This document shows, one piece after another, positions 6,677 through 9,457 of a DNA stretch of 9,457 nt; position 1 is the stretch's first letter; every line of letters starts with the position of its first letter. Under the pieces are notes generated by a model that did no database searches, was not told the DNA's origin, and saw nothing but the letters and a program-made list of their open reading frames with translations. Both the position numbers and the translations under genes were made by a program. This DNA comes from Chloroflexota bacterium (GTDB lineage Bacteria > Chloroflexota > Limnocylindria > P2-11E): assembly GCA_016875665.1 (NCBI GenBank), contig VGPA01000043.1, positions 1-9,457 on the forward strand, in the 5' to 3' direction.

Positions 6677-7120
6677 TCAGCGGGCGGCACGCGGGATGAC
6701 GAAGCGCATCGCGGTGTCCCGTTCGGAGATCGAGCAGGTCTTGTTGTCCACCAGCCCGGCGGCCTTGCCGGCGGGGATCAGCGCCGTGTCCGGCACGTAC
6801 GGCCGGTTGGGGCGCACCGCCCTGCGCTTGGCGGTGATCACCCAGACCACCCCGGCCGGTGCGATCGCGGAGCGGAGCCCCGCGAGGGCGGCAGAGATCT
6901 CGGAGGCGGTCGCGGGCCAGTAGAGGATCAGGTCGGCCGGTCCGGTCCACGCGATCGGGCGGCCCGCCTTGGCGCGGACCCGCGCGCGGAGCTCGCGGTC
7001 CGCGGCGTCCGCGGTGCGGACGGCCATGCCCGGCATCACGCCGAGCTTGTCGACGACGTCCCGCGCGGCGTAGCGCGCCGCGCGCTCGGCTTCGGTCTCC
7101 TGACTCCGCGCTTCGCGCAC
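6677..7120 (-). CDS. DUF3052 family protein
   Basis: A 147-residue soluble protein of unknown function that matches the DUF3052 pattern known from Actinomycetota and relatives. It has KLGVMPGMAVRTADA (25-39), a Trp-containing strand DLILYWPA (63-70), a helix ending in the glycine turn before VVWVITAKRR (91-100), and the conserved C-terminal GLVDNKTCSIS (122-132) with TAMRFVIPR (136-144). The fold looks like a small alpha/beta methyltransferase-like or GNAT-like unit, but no catalytic motif is visible and I assign none. The GTG at 7120 is the only start that keeps the N-terminus intact; it has a CACTAT -10-like element six bases upstream. The gene is divergent from the SCO1664-type gene across 17 bases and is followed after 52 bases by the protease gene. 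Confidence 0.8.
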   Translation of the reverse strand: MREARSQETEAERAARYAARDVVDKLGVMPGMAVRTADAADRELRARVRAKAGRPIAWTGPADLILYWPATASEISAALAGLRSAIAPAGVVWVITAKRRAVRPNRPYVPDTALIPAGKAAGLVDNKTCSISERDTAMRFVIPRAAR

Positions 7121-7125
7121 GCTGC

Positions 7126-7132
7126 CATAGTG
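7126..7132. promoter_or_regulatory. Overlapping bidirectional -10 elements between two divergent leaderless starts
   Basis: The seven bases CATAGTG read as CATAGT on the plus strand (7126-7131) and CACTAT on the minus strand (7132-7127). Each hexamer ends exactly six bases before a GTG start codon (7138 plus, 7120 minus), which puts each predicted +1 on the G of its start codon. Each hexamer keeps the A at position 2 and T at position 6 but lacks the leading T. Any -35 contacts would lie inside the opposite coding region. Two RNA polymerases could not occupy the site at once. Confidence 0.45.
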
Positions 7133-7137
7133 AGGCT

Positions 7138-7848
7138 GTGGATCGCGACGCGCTCGAGCTGCTGCACTCCGGAGCGCTCACCCTCGACGGCCGACTGATC
7201 GACTCCACCAACAACGCGTTCGTCGGAGTGGTGCGGCTCGGCTCGCGCGAGGCCCGCTGCGTCTACAAGCCGGTCGCGGGCGAGCGTCCGCTCCGCGACT
7301 TCCCCGACGGCACGCTCGCGCACCGCGAGGTCGCGGCGTACCGGCTGTCCGAAGCGCTGCCCTGGCCGGTCGTCCCGCCGACGGTGCTCCGCGCGGAGGG
7401 ACCGTTCGGGGCGGGCATGGCGCAGCTGTGGATCGAGGTCGACGCCGCGGCCGACGTGGAGCAGCTCATGATCCGCGGGGACGAGCGCGTGCGCCGCATC
7501 GCGCTCTTCGACGCGATCGTGAACAACACGGACCGCAAGGGCGGCCACCTCCTCCTCACCGGATCCGGCCGCCTGTACGGCGTCGACCACGGCGTGACCT
7601 TCTCGGCACATCCGAAGCTGCGCACGATCCTGTGGGGCTGGCGCGGCCGTCCGTTCACCGCTGAGGAGCGCGCGGTGCTGGCGACGGTGCGCGACCAGCT
7701 CGCCGGAGCGCTCGGCGAGGATCTGCGCGCGCTGCTCCATCCACTCGAGGTCGATGCGACCGCGAGCCGCGTGGAGTCGCTGCTGTCGAGCGGCGTCTTC
7801 CCCTCGCCGGCCCCGGGCTGGCCCGCGGTCCCCTGGCCGCAGTGGTGA
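7138..7848 (+). CDS. SCO1664 family protein (PI3/4-kinase-like fold)
   Basis: A 236-residue protein resembling the conserved 'SCO1664 family' (the TIGR03843 type) with a phosphatidylinositol 3/4-kinase-like or HipA-like fold. Key segments: CVYKPVAGERPLRDFPDG (41-58) with the probable ATP-binding Lys44, the helix Glu in LAHREVAAYRL (60-70), WPVVPPTVLR (76-85), the catalytic-loop-like FDAIVNNTDRKGGHLLL (124-140) and the metal-binding YGVDHG (147-152). LRTILWGWRGRPF (161-173) is a hallmark of the family. The substrate is unknown. The frame is open well upstream of 7138, but that part is antisense to DUF3052; the GTG at 7138 gives VDRDALELLHSGALTL, the expected family start, with a -10 at leaderless spacing. 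The stop at 7846-7848 is followed by a 92-base gap containing a CTTCGC/GCGAAG inverted repeat with a ten-base loop (a weak terminator at best). Confidence 0.88.
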   Translation: MDRDALELLHSGALTLDGRLIDSTNNAFVGVVRLGSREARCVYKPVAGERPLRDFPDGTLAHREVAAYRLSEALPWPVVPPTVLRAEGPFGAGMAQLWIEVDAAADVEQLMIRGDERVRRIALFDAIVNNTDRKGGHLLLTGSGRLYGVDHGVTFSAHPKLRTILWGWRGRPFTAEERAVLATVRDQLAGALGEDLRALLHPLEVDATASRVESLLSSGVFPSPAPGWPAVPWPQW

Positions 7849-7926
7849 GGCGATCAGGCCCTCGAAGAACGCGGGCCCGAACGCGCGCTTCGCCACGCCC
7901 GACGCGAAGGCCCGCTCCCGCCCGCC

Positions 7927-7932
7927 TACCAT
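7927..7932 (+). promoter_or_regulatory. -10 element (TACCAT) upstream of the aconitase gene
   Basis: TACCAT is followed by eight bases (CCGGCACG) and the ATG at 7941, so the transcript would have zero to two leader bases. There is no ribosome binding site. No clear -35 was seen. The spacing is two bases longer than at the other leaderless candidates here. Confidence 0.45.
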
Positions 7933-7940
7933 CCGGCACG

Positions 7941-9457
7941 ATGGACCCCCTTTCCCCCCTTCCGGGCACACCCCACCGTTTCCGCCGTCTCGCCGCACTT
8001 GGAGACAACCGTGTCGGCGACGTCTCCACGCTCCCGTTCACCGTGAAGATCCTGCTCGAGAACCTCCTGCGGCAGCAGGCGAGCGGCCTCGCGGGCGACG
8101 CCGACGTGCGGGCGCTCGCCGCCTGGCCCGCCGTGCCGCCGGACGACGCGCAGCTGCCGTTCATCCCTGCCCGCGTCCTGCTTCAGGACTTCACCGGCGT
8201 CCCCGCCGTCGTCGATCTCGCCGCGATGCGCGCCGCGATGCAGCGCGCCGGCAAGGATCCCGGGACGATCGACCCCCTCGTTCAGGTGGATGTGGTGATC
8301 GACCACTCCGTCCAGGTGGACGCCTACGGCACGCCCGACGCCTACCAGCGCAACCTCGACGCCGAGTTCGCGCGCAACGGCGAGCGTTATGCGGTGTTCC
8401 GCTGGGCGCAGCAGGCGTTCCGCAACTTCCGCGTCGTCCCGCCGGGCATGGGGATCTGCCACCAGGTCAACCTCGAGCGCCTGTCGACCCTCGTCCACGT
8501 CAAGGACGGCATCGCGAGCTACGACACGCTGGTCGGCGCCGACTCCCACACCACGATGGTCAACGGCCTCGGCGTCCTCGGCTGGGGCGTCGGCGGCATC
8601 GAGGCGGAAGCCGCGATGCTCGGCCAGCCGATGTACCTGCCCTGGCCGGTCGTGATCGGCGTGCGCCTCACCGGCGCGCTGAAGACCGGAGTCACGGCGA
8701 CCGACTTCGTGCTCACGCTGACCGAGCTGTTCCGCAAGCACGGGGTGGTCGACAAGTTCGTCGAGTTCTGCGGCTCCGGGCTGTCGAGCCTGTCCGTCCC
8801 CGACCGCGCCACGCTCTCGAACATGTGCCCGGACTACGGCGCGACCGCCGCGCTCTTCCCGATCGACGAGCGTTCGCTCGAGTACATGGAGCAGACCGGG
8901 CGCGGTGACCTCGTCCCGCTCGTGCGCGCGTACGCGACGGCGCAAGGCCTGTTCCGCACGGACGCGACCCCCACGCCCACGTTCAACGAGCTCATCGAGT
9001 TCGACCTCGGCATGGTCGAGCCGAGCCTCGCGGGCCCGAAGCGACCGCAGGACCGCGTCGGCCTCGCCGGCGTGCGCGCCTCCTTCGAGAAAGCGGCGGG
9101 CGCGCCCAAGGCGTCCGGCGCGGTGGCGACCGCGAGCCCGGTTGCGATCCAAGACGGCGCGGTCGTGCTCGCCGCGATCACCTCGTGCACGAACACCTCG
9201 AACCCGTCCGTGATGATCGCGGCGGGCCTCGTCGCGAAGAAGGCGGTCGAGCGCGGCCTCACCGTGCCCGCGACCGTGAAGCCGAGCCTCGCGCCCGGCT
9301 CGCGCGTCGTCACCCGCTACCTCGACGACGCGGGGCTCACACCGTTCCTCGATCGGCTCGGCTTCAACCTTGTCGGCTACGGCTGCACCACATGCATCGC
9401 AGAAGGGACGCCTGTGCTCCAGGGCGATGGGACGGCGGTCGCGATCGAGACGCTCTC
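7941..9457 (+). CDS. acnA: Aconitate hydratase (AcnA/IRP1 type), interrupted by an intein, 3' end beyond window
   Basis: TCA-cycle enzyme interconverting citrate and isocitrate through a [4Fe-4S] cluster; cytoplasmic. The frame is open from the ATG at 7941 to the right edge (505 complete codons). It follows the IRP1/AcnA pattern: LPFTVKILLENLLRQ (31-45), RVLLQDFTGVPAVVDLAAMR, VDVVIDHSVQVD, the active-site GADSHTTMVNGLG, GWGVGGIEAEAAMLGQP, NMCPDYGATAALFPID and AAITSCTNTSNPSVM. The cluster cysteines are C416, C482 and C485, with spacings of 66 and 3 that equal those of IRP1 (437, 503, 506). Aconitase homology ends at C485 (9393-9395). Instead of the invariant continuation CIGNSGPL the protein reads CIAEGTPVLQGDG, an intein N-terminal motif. 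The rest of domain 3 and domain 4, about 400 residues, should follow the intein outside the window. The gene is preceded by a -10 at near-leaderless spacing. Confidence 0.95.
   Translation, partial: MDPLSPLPGTPHRFRRLAALGDNRVGDVSTLPFTVKILLENLLRQQASGLAGDADVRALAAWPAVPPDDAQLPFIPARVLLQDFTGVPAVVDLAAMRAAMQRAGKDPGTIDPLVQVDVVIDHSVQVDAYGTPDAYQRNLDAEFARNGERYAVFRWAQQAFRNFRVVPPGMGICHQVNLERLSTLVHVKDGIASYDTLVGADSHTTMVNGLGVLGWGVGGIEAEAAMLGQPMYLPWPVVIGVRLTGALKTGVTATDFVLTLTELFRKHGVVDKFVEFCGSGLSSLSVPDRATLSNMCPDYGATAALFPIDERSLEYMEQTGRGDLVPLVRAYATAQGLFRTDATPTPTFNELIEFDLGMVEPSLAGPKRPQDRVGLAGVRASFEKAAGAPKASGAVATASPVAIQDGAVVLAAITSCTNTSNPSVMIAAGLVAKKAVERGLTVPATVKPSLAPGSRVVTRYLDDAGLTPFLDRLGFNLVGYGCTTCIAEGTPVLQGDGTAVAIETL
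9393..9457 (+). other. N-terminal fragment of an intein (Hint block A) inside aconitase
   Basis: Inteins are in-frame protein-splicing elements; block A starts with the nucleophilic Cys1 and has the pattern C-h-x-x-x-T-x-h-x-x-x-x-G with a later I-E/G-x-h. The 21 visible residues begin CIAEGTPVLQGDG (TGC at 9393) and end AVAIETL. They match that pattern closely, including the AEGT that also occurs at the start of the Mycobacterium tuberculosis RecA intein (CLAEGTRIF). The junction falls at the last Fe-S cysteine, a conserved active-site position of the kind inteins favour. No other frame at this point encodes the expected GNSGPL, so a simple frameshift does not explain the break. Codons here end in A or T somewhat more often (four of 21) than in the upstream aconitase. 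Blocks B, F and G and any homing endonuclease lie outside the window, so splicing competence is unknown. Confidence 0.87.

Noticed and set aside
6625..6690. Upstream GTG start for the protease (6690)
   Set aside because: It would overlap the DUF3052 gene, has no ribosome binding site or -10 at leaderless spacing, and adds a Gly/Pro-rich stretch; the ATG at 6624 has an exact TACTCT-N6 element.
7926..9152. 408-codon open minus-strand frame opposite aconitase
   Set aside because: Aconitase motifs are continuous on the plus strand; the antisense translation has no recognisable domain.
9393..9457. Frameshift as the cause of the lost aconitase homology
   Set aside because: The other two frames after the junction read SQKGRLCS... 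and RRRDACAP..., neither resembling GNSGPL. The in-frame reading matches an intein N-terminus instead.

Overview
The window is a GC-rich (roughly 70%) stretch of bacterial chromosome with short intergenic gaps. Several operon-leading genes have a TANNNT-like -10 element six bases before the start codon and no Shine-Dalgarno, which suggests a lineage that uses many leaderless mRNAs. The protein families (DUF3052, SCO1664-type kinase-fold protein, MoxR/DUF58/VWA operon, PDZ-less HtrA, IRP1-type aconitase) point to Chloroflexota (for example a Limnocylindria-like lineage) or Actinomycetota. This placement is an inference, because no rRNA or marker gene is present.

Layout: (1) 1-1144, minus strand, most of nadB (L-aspartate oxidase, first step of NAD synthesis), cut by the left edge. 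Upstream of it on the same strand is a small membrane-anchored YpmS/LmeA-like lipid-binding-fold protein (1253-1753). (2) 1889-2719, plus strand, an orphan membrane histidine-kinase homologue with an intact ATPase domain but Arg in place of the phospho-accepting His. (3) 2741-7120, minus strand, a compact cluster read in the order DUF3052 protein, PDZ-less membrane-anchored HtrA-type protease, MoxR AAA+ ATPase, DUF58 protein, BatA-like VWA membrane protein. The last three overlap, abut or nearly abut and form a classic MoxR-VWA chaperone-type operon. (4) 7138-7848, plus strand, an SCO1664-family kinase-fold protein, divergent from the DUF3052 gene with only 17 bases between the two start codons. 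(5) 7941 to the right edge, plus strand, an IRP1/AcnA-type aconitate hydratase.

The main discovery is at the very end of the window. The aconitase reads normally through ...GYGCTTC, the motif carrying two of the three [4Fe-4S] cysteines. At the last of these cysteines the sequence stops being aconitase (expected CIGNSGPL) and becomes CIAEGTPVLQGDG..., a textbook intein block A (Hint domain N-terminus). The aconitase therefore appears to be interrupted by an intein placed exactly at an iron-sulfur ligand cysteine, so that active enzyme would require protein splicing. Only the first 21 intein codons are inside the window.

Apart from the aconitase/intein junction, the gene content is ordinary housekeeping and cell-envelope material. 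No tRNA, rRNA, CRISPR array, insertion sequence or phage gene was seen. No gap between genes exceeds about 140 bases.
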